A DNA stretch of 64,000 nt. It comes from Hyphomicrobiales bacterium (lineage in GTDB: Bacteria > Pseudomonadota > Alphaproteobacteria > Rhizobiales > Rhizobiaceae). Location of the stretch: assembly GCA_900473185.1 (NCBI GenBank), contig UCKU01000012.1:255265-319264 (forward strand), written 5' to 3'. The notes under the pieces were generated by a model. It worked only from the letters and a program-made list of their open reading frames with translations, did no database searches and was not told where the DNA came from. The stretch's first letter is position 1. Every line of letters starts with the position of its first letter. Positions 41,435 through 51,100 of this stretch are shown piece by piece. Both the position numbers and the translations under genes were made by a program.

Positions 41435-42970
41435 CTACCGTGCAGTAATCGACAATAGAGCGGTAAAGACGGTACCTTGAGCCCGCTCGGTATCGTAGGT
41501 CCCATCCATCTGGCCGACGAAGGATTTGATCAACCTGCTTCCCATGCCGGTTTCTGTTGCAACCGGCTCATATCCGACGCCGTCGTCCGCCACTTCAAGC
41601 AGGACCTTGCCATCGGGACGCTGAAGCAGCTTGATGCGGATATGTCCGTCGGCACGGCCGACAAAGGCGTATTTCATGCTGTTTGTCAGAAGTTCGTTGA
41701 GCAGCAATGCAAATGGCGTGGCCTTATCCGCATCGATCCTGATGTCGTCGATCTCGAAGGTCAGCTTGATTTCGCGATCATGCAGCCCGACCAGCGTGCG
41801 AACCAGGTTTGGGACGAACTGCCGTGCAGTGACGCTACTGAACTGATCGAAGCCATACATTTGTTCGTGCACCGCCGACATGGCGACGATCCGCTCGTTC
41901 ACCCTTCGAACGGTTTCAGGCCGCAAGCCTTGCAGCCGGATGAGCGCCATCACGGTTTGCAGATTATTTTTCACCCGGTGATGAATTTCCCGCATCAGCA
42001 CCTGATTGGTTCGAAGCGCCTCGGCAAGTTCGGCGGTGTGGCGCGCGTCCGCATGCGCCAACCTCAGGATCTTCAACCCGCCGATCACGGCCGCACAAAG
42101 GGCCAGAAGAACGATCAGCGCGGCAATCGAAACATCGGTCCAGAAGGGCTTGAGGATTGCCGCGGTGTCGGCCGATGCGATGGCGACGAAGGGCGTCCGC
42201 TCGACGATGCGGTATGCCACCAGCCTTTCGACCTTGTCGACGGGGGAGACAGACACATAAGAGCCCGACGTTGCCTTACGCATATAGTCGGTAAACAGGA
42301 TGTAGTTGCCGAGATCGACAGCCTCTTTCGGCTCGGGATACCTGGCGATCAGCTTTCCATCGCGCCTCAGGAAGCTCACCGTCGAGTTTGGCCCGAGCGA
42401 CGCAGCGTCCCAGATCGACCGCAGCATCCCGACATCGAACGCCAGGATCGCGACGGCTTCGAACCTGTCGTTCCGCTCGATGCGCGCAGCCGAGAGGAAG
42501 ACGTGGCGATCCGTGTTGCGCATGACGGTCATCGCCGACGTATAGTCTTCTGCGCCATTGGCCAGGCGGCGGAAAAAGGTCTGGTCGACGATGTCGGCGG
42601 GGCTGCTTTCCCGGTCGGTCGAATAGAGCACGGTCCCGTCCGCAGCGACCACATAGGCGGTTGCCGTGGTCGGCAATTCGGCCGTCGCGGCGTTGAACCT
42701 TCGAACGCGATCCCCGTCTGATAAGGCATCCGCCGTTCCGAACGCATCGTCCATGCGGTGAAGGGTTTGGCGCGCCAGGGAGTTGATCCAGATCGCGTTG
42801 GCTGCAACGATCTTGGCCGTGGCTGTGACCTGATCTTCTCCACGCCTGACGGCGGACATGTAGCTCGAATGCAGCCAGAAGCCCAAGACAAGCGAGAGCG
42901 CAAGGAACATTGACACGAGGGCGGCTATCGCAGCCCTGCCGACAATCGTGAAGCCTTTCGTGAGGCCCAT
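41435..42970 (-). CDS. sensor histidine kinase of HWE/HisKA_2 type with Cache sensor
   Basis: A 511-residue kinase. A helix near residues 12-35 is followed by a periplasmic double-Cache-like domain (YVVAADGTVLYSTDRE; FLRRDGKLIARYPEP), a second helix (SIAALIVLLALCAAVIGGLKI, about 275-300), and a HisKA_2 core with REIHHRVKNNLQTVMALIRL (His330-His331), LLLNELLTNSMKYAF as N box and DGVGYEP as G1 box. This kinase group is enriched in alphaproteobacteria and often signals through PhyR or stand-alone receivers. No cognate regulator is in the window. It is separated from the hybrid kinase by about 320 bp. Confidence 0.88.
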   Translation of the reverse strand: MGLTKGFTIVGRAAIAALVSMFLALSLVLGFWLHSSYMSAVRRGEDQVTATAKIVAANAIWINSLARQTLHRMDDAFGTADALSDGDRVRRFNAATAELPTTATAYVVAADGTVLYSTDRESSPADIVDQTFFRRLANGAEDYTSAMTVMRNTDRHVFLSAARIERNDRFEAVAILAFDVGMLRSIWDAASLGPNSTVSFLRRDGKLIARYPEPKEAVDLGNYILFTDYMRKATSGSYVSVSPVDKVERLVAYRIVERTPFVAIASADTAAILKPFWTDVSIAALIVLLALCAAVIGGLKILRLAHADARHTAELAEALRTNQVLMREIHHRVKNNLQTVMALIRLQGLRPETVRRVNERIVAMSAVHEQMYGFDQFSSVTARQFVPNLVRTLVGLHDREIKLTFEIDDIRIDADKATPFALLLNELLTNSMKYAFVGRADGHIRIKLLQRPDGKVLLEVADDGVGYEPVATETGMGSRLIKSFVGQMDGTYDTERAQGTVFTALLSITAR

Positions 42971-43311
42971 CGAATCCCCATGGATTTAACAGGCAGCACT
43001 GTCGGATAGCAGGCTATCAGAGTCAAGGATAGGTTGCAGCCGCCCCACTCCTCCCAGTCTTTGCAACCCGATTTAGGGCGCTAACACACGCTTTCCGAGC
43101 TTGCTCGCCGAGGGTTCCGGCTCACGAAATCGGCCCTCAAGACAGTGTCGTCATGATCGGTGACCCAACGGCTCAGGCCCAGTGTCAGCGTGGAAGGCAA
43201 GCGATCGGACAAGTCCGGAAGGCTCGATTGTGAAGCGGCTGACATTGCTGCCTCTCGACGAGAATTGTGGTATTCTCAAAATTACGGTTATCCTTGGCTG
43301 GGAGGCAGTTG
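42971..43311. other. 341-bp intergenic stretch, divergent promoters for kinase and small ORF
   Basis: No gene is supported; the short frames on both strands lack start context and family resemblance. It lies between the divergent HWE kinase and a 69-codon ORF, so it should contain both promoters. An AT-rich patch (TTGTGGTATTCTCAAAATTA, about 43266-43285) close to the small ORF is the most promoter-like part. Confidence 0.35.
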
Positions 43312-43521
43312 ATGGTCGCGCGAAGGGACATGACAAGCGACGAATGGAAGTGGCTTGTGCGGCTCTGCCAGCACGAAGCGGATAGCATTCCCAAGGCGAT
43401 CGAAGCGAGGTTAACCGAGCTCGGACTATCCGGGCCGAATGGTCTTTCAAACGAAGCGAGAGACCTGGTCCAACATGAATTGTTGAATGAGCGGCGGAAT
43501 CGGCTGCAGGGCCTTCATTGA
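43312..43521 (+). CDS. small hypothetical protein (69 aa)
   Basis: From the ATG at 43312 (MVARRDMTSDEWKWLVRLCQ), preceded by GGGAGG at good spacing. It is short, charged, predicted helical and contains no membrane segment. I do not recognise the family. The good ribosome-binding site and rhizobial codon use make it a credible gene, but no functional evidence is visible. A longer frame starting at 43267 lacks a ribosome-binding site. Confidence 0.55.
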   Translation: MVARRDMTSDEWKWLVRLCQHEADSIPKAIEARLTELGLSGPNGLSNEARDLVQHELLNERRNRLQGLH

Positions 43522-43663
43522 GTTATTGATCAGACACGGGAAACAGTGCGTGCAGCAGCATGCGATCTGTTCGCGACAGTCAAGATCGGACTGAACGATA
43601 CAGTCGTCCGCATCGTCACGCACAAGCCAAAGCTTCACGATAGGAACTATCGCCTCGACCCTT

Positions 43664-43690
43664 CGTTACCTCCGCACAAGCGAGGTAACG
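43664..43690 (+). promoter_or_regulatory. perfect hairpin occluding the Shine-Dalgarno of the 126-aa secreted protein gene
   Basis: CGTTACCTC (43664-43672) pairs perfectly with GAGGTAACG (43682-43690) across a 9-nt loop. The 3' arm contains GAGG, the only Shine-Dalgarno for the ATG at 43693, 7 nt away. In the folded RNA the ribosome-binding site would be masked, so translation may be conditional (temperature, ligand, protein or sRNA). Confidence 0.65.
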
Positions 43691-43692
43691 TC

Positions 43693-44073
43693 ATGAAGAA
43701 AATCATAGGACTATCGGCGGCTATCTTTGGATTGATCTCCACTTGCGCCTTTGCGCAGGCCCCAGATGAACCATCGCCGCCTCCACCCGCATCGCCGGAA
43801 TCCAGTCGGGAAAATCCACCACCTCCGCCGAATTCTTCACGCAAAAACGAAGACCGAGCGGACGCTGATTGGCGGTCGCAGCCGAGGGAGCGCGGCGCCC
43901 GGTTCCACATCGAGAACGGCCAGACCAGGATCGACCTCAGGTGCGCCGACGGGGACTCCACGAAGGACTGCGCCGACGCAGTTCTGCAGGTGCTGGAGCA
44001 TTTACAGACATCCAACTCCGGCAACAACGATCGACGCGGCGATGACCGACGTGATCGCTGGGAGCGCGACTAG
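43693..44073 (+). CDS. small secreted proline-rich / charged hypothetical protein
   Basis: 126 residues with a Sec signal peptide (MKKIIGLSAAIFGLISTCAF, cleavage after FAQA). It is followed by a low-complexity proline/serine region (PSPPPPASPESS; PPPPPNSS), a folded-looking middle (GARFHIENGQTRIDLRCADGDSTKDCADAV, with a Cys pair) and an Arg/Asp-rich tail (NDRRGDDRRDRWERD). I do not recognise a characterised family. It is probably periplasmic. Its translation start is embedded in a perfect stem-loop. Confidence 0.7.
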   Translation: MKKIIGLSAAIFGLISTCAFAQAPDEPSPPPPASPESSRENPPPPPNSSRKNEDRADADWRSQPRERGARFHIENGQTRIDLRCADGDSTKDCADAVLQVLEHLQTSNSGNNDRRGDDRRDRWERD

Positions 44074-44134
44074 CAGGTGAAGCTCAGGTGAACGGTGTTT
44101 TCAGCCTCGGTTCACTGGGACAGGCGCTAAATCC

Positions 44135-44149
44135 CTCCGACAATCGGAG
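44135..44149 (+). promoter_or_regulatory. perfect hairpin occluding the Shine-Dalgarno of the 97-aa secreted protein gene
   Basis: CTCCGA (44135-44140) and TCGGAG (44144-44149) form a 6-bp stem with a 3-nt loop (CAA). The 3' arm contains GGAG, the Shine-Dalgarno for the ATG at 44158 (8-nt spacing). This repeats the arrangement seen at the preceding gene. Confidence 0.6.
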
Positions 44150-44157
44150 AAACGAAG

Positions 44158-44451
44158 ATGCGAAAGCTTCTAGTCACTATAGCCCTTCTCGCAGCCGGAA
44201 TAACAGCTGGAGCCGCAAATGCCATGCCTGTTGGCAGTGTCGCGGCGCCGGCGGTCTCGAACATCATAACGGTCGACTATGCATGTGGCCGCGGTTATCA
44301 TCTGAGCCCGCGCGGCTTTTGCCGACCCAACCGGTGGGCACCGCCGCCGCGACGCTACTACGGGTGGGATCGCAGTTACGGGTGGGATCGTCCCCATCGC
44401 GGCTGGCGCGAATACAGACGCTACGATCGCTGGGACCGCGACTGGCGGTAG
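44158..44451 (+). CDS. small secreted protein with GCG_CRPN-type motif and Arg/Tyr/Trp-rich tail
   Basis: 97 residues with a Sec signal peptide (MRKLLVTIALLAAGITAGAA, cleavage near ANA-MPV), a short Cys motif (ACGRGYHLSPRGFCRPNR), and a tail of YGWDRSYGWDRPHRGW-like repeats ending in DRDWR. The C-G-x-G/C-R-P-N motif followed by repeats matches the GCG_CRPN prefix-to-repeats group of small exported rhizobial proteins. No biochemical function is known for the group. The tail is strongly basic and aromatic, suggesting envelope or nucleic-acid/polyanion contact; that is inference. Confidence 0.75.
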   Translation: MRKLLVTIALLAAGITAGAANAMPVGSVAAPAVSNIITVDYACGRGYHLSPRGFCRPNRWAPPPRRYYGWDRSYGWDRPHRGWREYRRYDRWDRDWR

Positions 44452-44563
44452 TCACGCCTTTCGCCAGTCGGAATCTCGATCATCTGCTTTAATTCATGCC
44501 GGTGGTCGACCGCCGCCGTCATGGCTGGCCTACCCGGAGCCCCACGAAATTGATCGGGCATGA

Positions 44564-46681
44564 CTATTTTCTGTTCGTGTCCCCCGATTGTTTCGTGGCT
44601 GCCCGTAACACGCCTTTCTGCAAATCTGCCTCGTCGGCAAGGATAGCCGCTGCCTCGTTCAGCAAGACGTCTTTTGCTTTCTTGCGTGCATTTTCAATGG
44701 CAATATCAGCACTCAGGCTGCGCTCGTTTGACTCCAGGCCATCATCTCCACCGGGACCTTCGCTATCGCCTAACTCGGCTCGAGACTTCCGTCGATTTTC
44801 TCGAGCAGTCGCTTCTTTGCGACGTTCGGCTTCATTGAGAGAGATAATCCCCTTCTCGCGCTGCGCCTTCAGGTCGGCAATATCCTTCACGAGACCTTGG
44901 AAGTCCGGATCGCTCGCAACCCGCGCATCATGGCGGCTTTGCAATGTCGGCAGCAACTTCGTAACCGCGTCGGCAGGCGTGTAGTTCGCGGGCTTGATCT
45001 GCGCCCACGGCAGGGCATTGTCATAACTGGTCTCGCCGAAGCTCGTCGGATCGGAAAGTCCAGGCAAACTGATATCAGGCGTCACACCGCGTAGCTGCGT
45101 CGTACCGCCGTTGACCCGGAAAAACTGGGCAATCGTCACTTTCAGCTCCCCAAATTCGGGTTTGCTGTTGCGAACCATCTGGTCAAGATCAACGACGGTC
45201 TGAACCGTCCCCTTCCCGAAACTGGGTTCGCCGATGATCACGCCTCGACCGTAGTCTTGAATTGCCGCAGCAAAAATCTCTGAAGCCGATGCCGACCCGC
45301 GATTGATCAGGACACCCATCGGGCCTGTCCAGACAGGCGCTGCAAACTCAGCGCTTCTGACCTCGACCTTACCATCGCTACCGCGTTGCTGAACCACCGG
45401 GCCATTGCCGATGAACAGACCGGTCAGATCAATCGCCTCGTCCAATGAACCGCCGCCATTATTGCGCACGTCGATGAGAACGCTATCGACCTTTTCTTGC
45501 TTCAGTTCGTCGAGAAGCTTGGCGACATCGCGGCTTGCACTTTTATAGTCCTTGTCACCTTTGTGCCGGGCCTCAAAATCCTCATAGAATGTCGGCAGCG
45601 TAATCACCCCGATTTTGCGCGTGACGTCGCCGACGTTCACGGACAGCACGGCCTTCCTGGCAGCCTGCTTGTCGAGACTGATTTTATCGCGCACAAGGCT
45701 GACAACGCGGTGCGTGCCATCTGCTCCGGCATCCGCCGGCAAGATGTCCAAGCGCACGACGGAGCCTTTTTTCCCGCGGATCAATTGCACGACTTCATCA
45801 AGGCGCGTGCCGACCACTTCTTTTATCGCACCATCCTTGCCTTGACCAACGCCGGTAATGCGGTCTCCGACCGAGAGCTTGCCGGACAATTGGGCCGGAC
45901 CGCCAGGCACGAGTTCACGGATCGTCGTGTAGTCGTCGCGCTCCTGCAGTACCGCACCGATCCCAAACAGTGAAAGCTTCATCGAGATATTGAAGTCGGC
46001 CGAAGCACTCGCGCCGAAATAGTCCGTGTGCGGGTCGATCGACGTCGCATAGGCGTCCATGAACAACTGGAAAACGTCGTCGCTTTTATACTGGTAGGCG
46101 CGCTCGAGAGCGTTTGCGTAACGTTTGTCGAGCGTTTCGCGAATGACCGCGTCGGTTTTGCCGGCGAGTTTCAACGGCAACCAATCGCTTTTGACGCGCT
46201 TGCGCCAAAGCTCATTGCTCTCGGCTTCCGACTGCGGCCAGGGTTCTTTGTCGCGCAGCACCGAATAATTTTCCTGCACACCGAAATCGAAGTCCTGCTT
46301 CAGCAAATTGCGCGCGTAGTTCATGCGATCGACAATACGCTGTTCGTACGCGTTGAAGATCGCAAACGGGATCTTCAAATCCTTCCGTTCGATGGCATCG
46401 TCGATCTCGCTGCGCTCAGACATGAACTTGTCGATGTCCGCTTGCAGGAAGAGCACGTGGTCCGGATCCAGTGATTTGATAAACTGATCCATAATTCTGG
46501 CTGACAAGGCGTCATCGAGTGGAATGGGCCTGTAACTGTATCGCGTGAGAAGTTGTGCACTCAACTGAGCGGCTTGCGCCTGTTGCTTTAGCGGCGCCAA
46601 AACAGGCGGTGATGCGACTTCAGCATAGGCGGACTGCGCGACTGCAAGAAATGCAGCAAGAAAAACGTATGGTATGCGCAT
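44564..46681 (-). CDS. prc: carboxy-terminal (tail-specific) processing protease, Prc/Tsp type
   Basis: A 705-residue periplasmic S41 protease of the long Prc/Tsp type; the short CtpA type is about 440. It has a signal peptide (RIPYVFLAAFLAVAQSAYA), an N-terminal helical domain (residues 40-220), PDZ (VLQERDDYTTIRELVPGGPAQLSG), a protease core with the Ser in RGSASASEIFAAAIQDYGRG and the Lys in PSFGKGTVQT, and a charged helical C-terminus. It degrades periplasmic proteins by their C-terminal tails, and processes lipoprotein and peptidoglycan hydrolases in E. coli. It seems to have slightly lower GC than its neighbours, and is convergent with the small secreted protein gene. Confidence 0.92.
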   Translation of the reverse strand: MRIPYVFLAAFLAVAQSAYAEVASPPVLAPLKQQAQAAQLSAQLLTRYSYRPIPLDDALSARIMDQFIKSLDPDHVLFLQADIDKFMSERSEIDDAIERKDLKIPFAIFNAYEQRIVDRMNYARNLLKQDFDFGVQENYSVLRDKEPWPQSEAESNELWRKRVKSDWLPLKLAGKTDAVIRETLDKRYANALERAYQYKSDDVFQLFMDAYATSIDPHTDYFGASASADFNISMKLSLFGIGAVLQERDDYTTIRELVPGGPAQLSGKLSVGDRITGVGQGKDGAIKEVVGTRLDEVVQLIRGKKGSVVRLDILPADAGADGTHRVVSLVRDKISLDKQAARKAVLSVNVGDVTRKIGVITLPTFYEDFEARHKGDKDYKSASRDVAKLLDELKQEKVDSVLIDVRNNGGGSLDEAIDLTGLFIGNGPVVQQRGSDGKVEVRSAEFAAPVWTGPMGVLINRGSASASEIFAAAIQDYGRGVIIGEPSFGKGTVQTVVDLDQMVRNSKPEFGELKVTIAQFFRVNGGTTQLRGVTPDISLPGLSDPTSFGETSYDNALPWAQIKPANYTPADAVTKLLPTLQSRHDARVASDPDFQGLVKDIADLKAQREKGIISLNEAERRKEATARENRRKSRAELGDSEGPGGDDGLESNERSLSADIAIENARKKAKDVLLNEAAAILADEADLQKGVLRAATKQSGDTNRK

Positions 46682-47138
46682 TCAGCTTCGATCCAATTCT
46701 TAGTGCCTGTTGTCGATGTGCGATCTAGGCGGGTAATTATGGTTTTTTGGCAACCAAATGGTAAACGGCATGGTTTGCAAAGCCGCGAAAACCCATCGGG
46801 CACGGTCGGTCGGGAGACAATGGAGCCTATCGGGGCTTCACCATAGCACCGCGCGAAGCGCGCAGGAAAGCGGGAATTCACGTCACACGAGGTCGTGACA
46901 AGGGCAGCCGCAGGAGCTTCGGCATAACGTTTTGCGAGGAAGCGTGACCAACTGCCCCACGGCTTCGCGTTCCGCACTGGGGCCGCGCTCGCCATAAGAC
47001 GCTATCCTCGCGCCTGCCAACCAGCCAGCACTGCCTCACCTTCTTCAGTTCACCCCGGGTTCGGCCAGTGACCGCCTACCGACGCATGTCGTATTGATAT
47101 ACTGATGCATTAGCGCTTTAGAACCTCTTTGCGTAGCA
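46682..47138. other. 457-bp gene-poor stretch upstream of the IS remnant
   Basis: Next to the prc start. A minus-strand frame of 135 codons (46588-46995) overlaps prc and has no recognisable product. The right end (47094-47121) carries a sequence closely matching the operator upstream of the GntR gene near 54.17 kb. No promoter is assigned. Confidence 0.4.
47094..47121. promoter_or_regulatory. orphan GntR-operator-like sequence
   Basis: This 28-bp segment contains CTGATGCATTAG, an inverted repeat with one non-palindromic pair. It matches 24 of 28 positions at 54155-54182, the candidate operator of the FCD-GntR regulator; all four differences are transitions. It stands 17 bp left of the IS end. 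No gene is left for it to control. Confidence 0.55.
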
Positions 47139-47520
47139 TGACGTGCCCCCGTCAAATTGGGCCATTCAGACCTGGGATTTTCCACTTATGATCCTCGTTC
47201 GGAAGAAGAGGAGAATTCGATGAAGGCCTCGAAGTTTTCAGAAGCGCAGATCGCGTTCGTTTTGAAGTAGGCAGAGGACGGAACGCCGATCGGTGAAGTC
47301 TGCCGCAAGGCAGGAATTTCGGACGCGACCTTCTACAACTGGCGCAAAAAATACGCAGGGCTGATGCCCTCGGAGATGAAGCGTCTGCGGCAGCTCGAGG
47401 AGGAGAATGCCAAGCTCAAGCGAATGGTGGCCGACCTGTCGCTGGACAAAGCCATGCTTCAGGACGTGCTGTCAAAAAAGCTCTGAGGCCTGCCCGCAAG
47501 CGCAAGCTTGTCGACACTTT
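47139..47520 (+). mobile_element. remnant of an IS3-family insertion sequence (left end + orfA + first codons of orfB)
   Basis: The stretch from TGACGTGCCCCCGTCAAATT resembles the left terminal repeat of IS407-group IS3 elements, followed by a leader (GAAGAAGAGGAGAATTCG) and the orfA gene. After the orfA stop the sequence continues with codons for RPARKRKLVDT, the beginning of orfB, and then departs from the transposase. The right end and most of orfB are lost. It is an old, truncated element. Confidence 0.75.
47220..47486 (+). pseudogene. IS3-family transposase OrfA with internal stop codon
   Basis: An 88-codon orfA that begins MKASKFSEAQIAFVLK and then reads TAG at codon 17 (47268-47270) where the family has Gln (CAG to TAG). 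It continues in the same frame with AEDGTPIGEVCRKAG, DATFYNWRKKYAG, the helix-turn-helix, and the leucine-zipper-like LRQLEEENAKLKRMVADLSL. The stop makes it non-functional unless suppressed. Located within the IS remnant. Confidence 0.85.
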
Positions 47521-47610
47521 GAGAGGCGGTGAAATCACCATGGCTGCGACGGCGGCACCGGCGGAAAGGAGTGCGCTCCTGCGTGTCATGGAAGAAAAGG
47601 TCTGGGTCAT
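47517..47610 (-). pseudogene. N-terminal fragment of a Tat-signal-like protein
   Basis: From the ATG at 47610 the minus strand reads MTQTFSSMTRRSALLSAGAA, then VAAMVISPPLK, a plausible twin-arginine signal peptide. It runs straight into the IS remnant, where recognisable sequence ends. It looks like a gene start cut off by insertion and deletion. Only about 30 codons remain, so the product cannot be named. Confidence 0.35.
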
Positions 47611-47748
47611 TTTCGGCTGCCTGCGGCTTCTTGGTTGAGGCATCAGGCGACACTGAGTTCGTCTGACGGGCTGATAGTGCCGCAAGCGTGGGGCGCTCAC
47701 AATTGCGCCAATAGTTTCGATTTTATTGCGAAATTTGAAATGGTGACG

Positions 47749-47937
47749 GTGGTCGACGGTCCCGATGGCCGCAGTATGCTGATCGTGACGCACGAGATGG
47801 CGTTTGCGCGCGACGTTTCCAATAAAGTCTCTTCACGAGGGTGTCATCGAAGAAGCCGGCGCGCCTGCCGAGCTTTTCACGCAGCCGAAATCCGAACGAT
47901 TTCGGCAATTTCTGTCAGGGCGAGGCGACGCCGTTTG
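47749..47937 (+). pseudogene. 3' fragment of amino-acid ABC transporter ATPase (GlnQ/HisP type), frameshifted
   Basis: In one frame the sequence reads DGRSMLIVTHEMAFARDVSNKV, the H-loop region of polar-amino-acid ABC ATPases. Immediately after, the other frame continues LHEGVIEEAGAPAELFTQPK and then SERFRQFLSGRGDAV before a stop at 47935-47937. A small deletion at about 47829 joins the two frames. The Walker A and signature regions upstream are missing, so this is a dead fragment. It marks a lost amino-acid uptake operon. Confidence 0.8.
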
Positions 47938-48111
47938 ACGTGCACTTCAGATCACGTTCGCAGCCTGATATTCAACGCTGACACGTCAATCCGACCACTT
48001 GTTTAGTGCTTGCAGGCAGGTGGCAGCAGGTTCATGCTTGTCTTCGCTTTTGAAGCCCGCCAATAGCGGCTGATCAGCCGAACAAAGTGGGCTCTTCGTG
48101 AGACGCGTGCG

Positions 48112-51100
48112 ATGGAATGCGCCGGCTGCGGTTTCGACATTCAAAGCGGTTTTGCTTTCTGTCCGCGATGCGGCGCAAAGCAGCCGCTCTTGTGTGCTGG
48201 CTGCGGCTACTCATGTCAGCCCGATTTCGCCTTCTGCCCCCGTTGCGGCGCGTCGCTTGCCAGCAAAATGCAGCCCGTCCTGAAGTCGAGTACCGAGGTG
48301 GCGGTATCGGAAAAATCAGACAGCGATGCCGATCGGCGGCCGGTGACCGTGCTCTTTGCCGATCTCTGCGGCTTCACCACTCTGAGCGAGCAGATAGACC
48401 CCGAAGTCATGCGGGCGCTGCAGAACGAATTGTTCGAAGAGATGACCCGGGCGGTTGAAACTTATGGAGGCTTCGTCGACAAGTTCGTCGGCGATGCGCT
48501 GCTGGCGTTGTTCGGCGCGCCTGTGGCGCATGAGGACGATCCGATCCGAGCGCTTAACGCGGCGCTCGACATGATCGATCGGGCCACCGAGGTCGGCACG
48601 CGCTGGCGTTCACGCGCCCGCGTACCGCTGCGGCTGCATATCGGCATCAATAGCGGACCTGTCGTCACCGGCGGTTTCGGTGCGGTTGGCGCAAAGTCCT
48701 ATTCTGTCACCGGCGACACGGTGAATACGGCCCAGCGCCTGCAGTCCATGGCTGGCGAAAACGACATCCTCGTCGGGCCGCTGACCTATCGCCTCACCCG
48801 TCATGCCTTTGCCTTCGATAGTCTCGGCGCACAGACACTGCGGGGCAAAAGTGGTAACGTCCATGTCCATCGACTGACAGGGCTTTTGGAAGCGCCGCAT
48901 ACCGCGCGGGGGCTCGAAAGTTTCGGCCTGCAAGCGCCGATGATCGGACGGGACGCGGAGCTGTCGCGGTTGCTGACATGCCTCGATCTTGCCTGCGGCG
49001 GCACGGCACAGCTTGTTCGCTTGATCAGCGAAGCGGGCATCGGCAAATCACGCCTGGCGAATGAATTCGTGACAATCGCCGGCAATGCCGGCCGTTTCCC
49101 GGGCCTCGCCATTCGCAAAGCCACTTGCTCTCCCCTCGGCGAACAATCCTATGGTACGCTTGCCGCCGTGGTGCGGAGCGCCTACAGCGTCGGCGAGCGG
49201 GATGATCCCGACAGGACGCGGCAACTGCTGTCGACGGGGTTTCGCGCGTTGGATTTCACGCAGGAGGAAGTCGAGGGGCTTTTGCCGCTCTTCCTGCATG
49301 TCCTCGGCCTCGGTGACCCCGACGGCGCGTTGCGGCATATCGAGCCGGAGCAGTTGCGGCGGCAGATCTTCTATGCGGTCCGCACCGTCTTCGAGCGGCG
49401 GCTGGGACAGGGTCCGCTGCTGCTCGTTATCGAGGATCTGCATTGGGCGGACGCCGCCTCGCTGGAAGTGCTTCGCTTCATGATGGACCGGCTGGAGCGC
49501 AGCCGGCTGATGCTGCTTGCGATCTACCGGCCGACATCACAGACCGACCCGCTGAATTCCGATCGTGTCAGCGTCACCGTGCAACGCCTTGGTCCGCTCA
49601 TGGCAGCCGACGGGCAGAAGCTGCTTGCCGCGTTTTTCGGCGAGGCTCACGGAAAGCTGCCGGTCTCGATGCGAAAGCGCATCCTTGAGCGGGCCAGCGG
49701 AAATCCGCTTTTCATCGAGGAAATCCTTCGGGGACTGATCGACATGGGCACGTTGCATCATGACGGTCAGCACTGGCATGTTGCGGCCGAAGACACGGAT
49801 GTCGATATCCCGGTCAATCTGCAAGCGCTGCTGCTTGCCCGCGTCGATCGTCTGCCGCAGGAGATAAGGCGGTCGGCGCAAGAGGCGGCGGTGGTGGGAC
49901 CGAAGTTCGATACCGCGCTCCTGCGCACCGTCGCCACCGATCCGGCCGGCATCGATGCCGCATTGGATTACCTCTGCGACGCCAATATCATCGAGGAACT
50001 GCGCGGCCCCGATGCCGCTGTATCGCCGGGCTATCGATTCAGCCAGACGCTGATGCATGACGTCATCTACCATAATCTCCTGCTGCAAAGACGCATGGAG
50101 CTTCATCGACGGATCGGCCAGTTTCTGGAACGCCAATATGGCGCCTCTCCCGATCGGCCCGAGCATCTGGCGCTGCTCGGCCACCACTTCAGCCTAACCA
50201 CCGAAAGAGCCAAGGGAGCAGCCTATCTGATGGCGGCGGGCGATCTGGCGCGCAAGACCTACGCCAATGACGATGCGATGCGCCTTTACCGCCAGGCGCT
50301 TGCTGCCTTCGCAAACGAAGCGGAGGTGACGCCGGAGCAACCGGCACTCCTGGAGCGCCTTGCCGATCTCTGCGGCCCGGCCGGTCTGCGCGACGCTGCC
50401 TTGAACCATTACCAATGCGCGCTTGCGATCCATCGCTCCAAGGACGACCCTATCGCCGCAGCGAGGATACTGCGAAAGATCGGCCGACTGCATCTCGATG
50501 CCGGGCGCCGCGATCAAGCGGAGACACATTGTGCCGAGGCTGAAGCACTGATCGCGGCGATCGATGCGCCGGTCGAACATGCGCATCTTCTACAGGAGCG
50601 CGGTCATCTGGCCTTCCGCATGGGGGATCAGGCCGCTGCCGCCGAGTGGGCCACGCAAGCCCTACAACGCCTGCAAACGCTACCGATCGACGGAACGACT
50701 GAGGCCGGACGGGAGGCAGCGCGCGCGATGGCGGAGGCGCTGAACACCAAGGGTGCCGCACTTGCGCGGCTCGGGCGGCGGCGCGATGCCGTGCAGGAAG
50801 TGGAACACAGTCTTTCCGTCGCCGAAAAGGCCGATCTGCAAAGTGCCGCCTGTCGCGCCTATTCCAATCTCGGTGTCCTCTACACCATCGTCGATCCGGG
50901 CAACGCCATCAGGATCTGCCGGCGCGGACTGGAGGTGGCGACCCGTATCGGCGATCTCGGCTTCCAGGCGCGCCTTCTCGCCAATCTCGCAGTCTCCTGC
51001 TGCACTTTCACCGATCGCTGCGCCGCCGAAGGCGTGCCGGCGGCGGAAAAGGCCGTCGAAATCGACCGGGCGCTCGATCAGCGCGATCATCTCTCCGTGC

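Noticed and set aside
46588..46995. 135-codon minus frame overlapping the prc start
   Set aside because: No family, no ribosome-binding site, and it overlaps the prc N-terminus in another frame.
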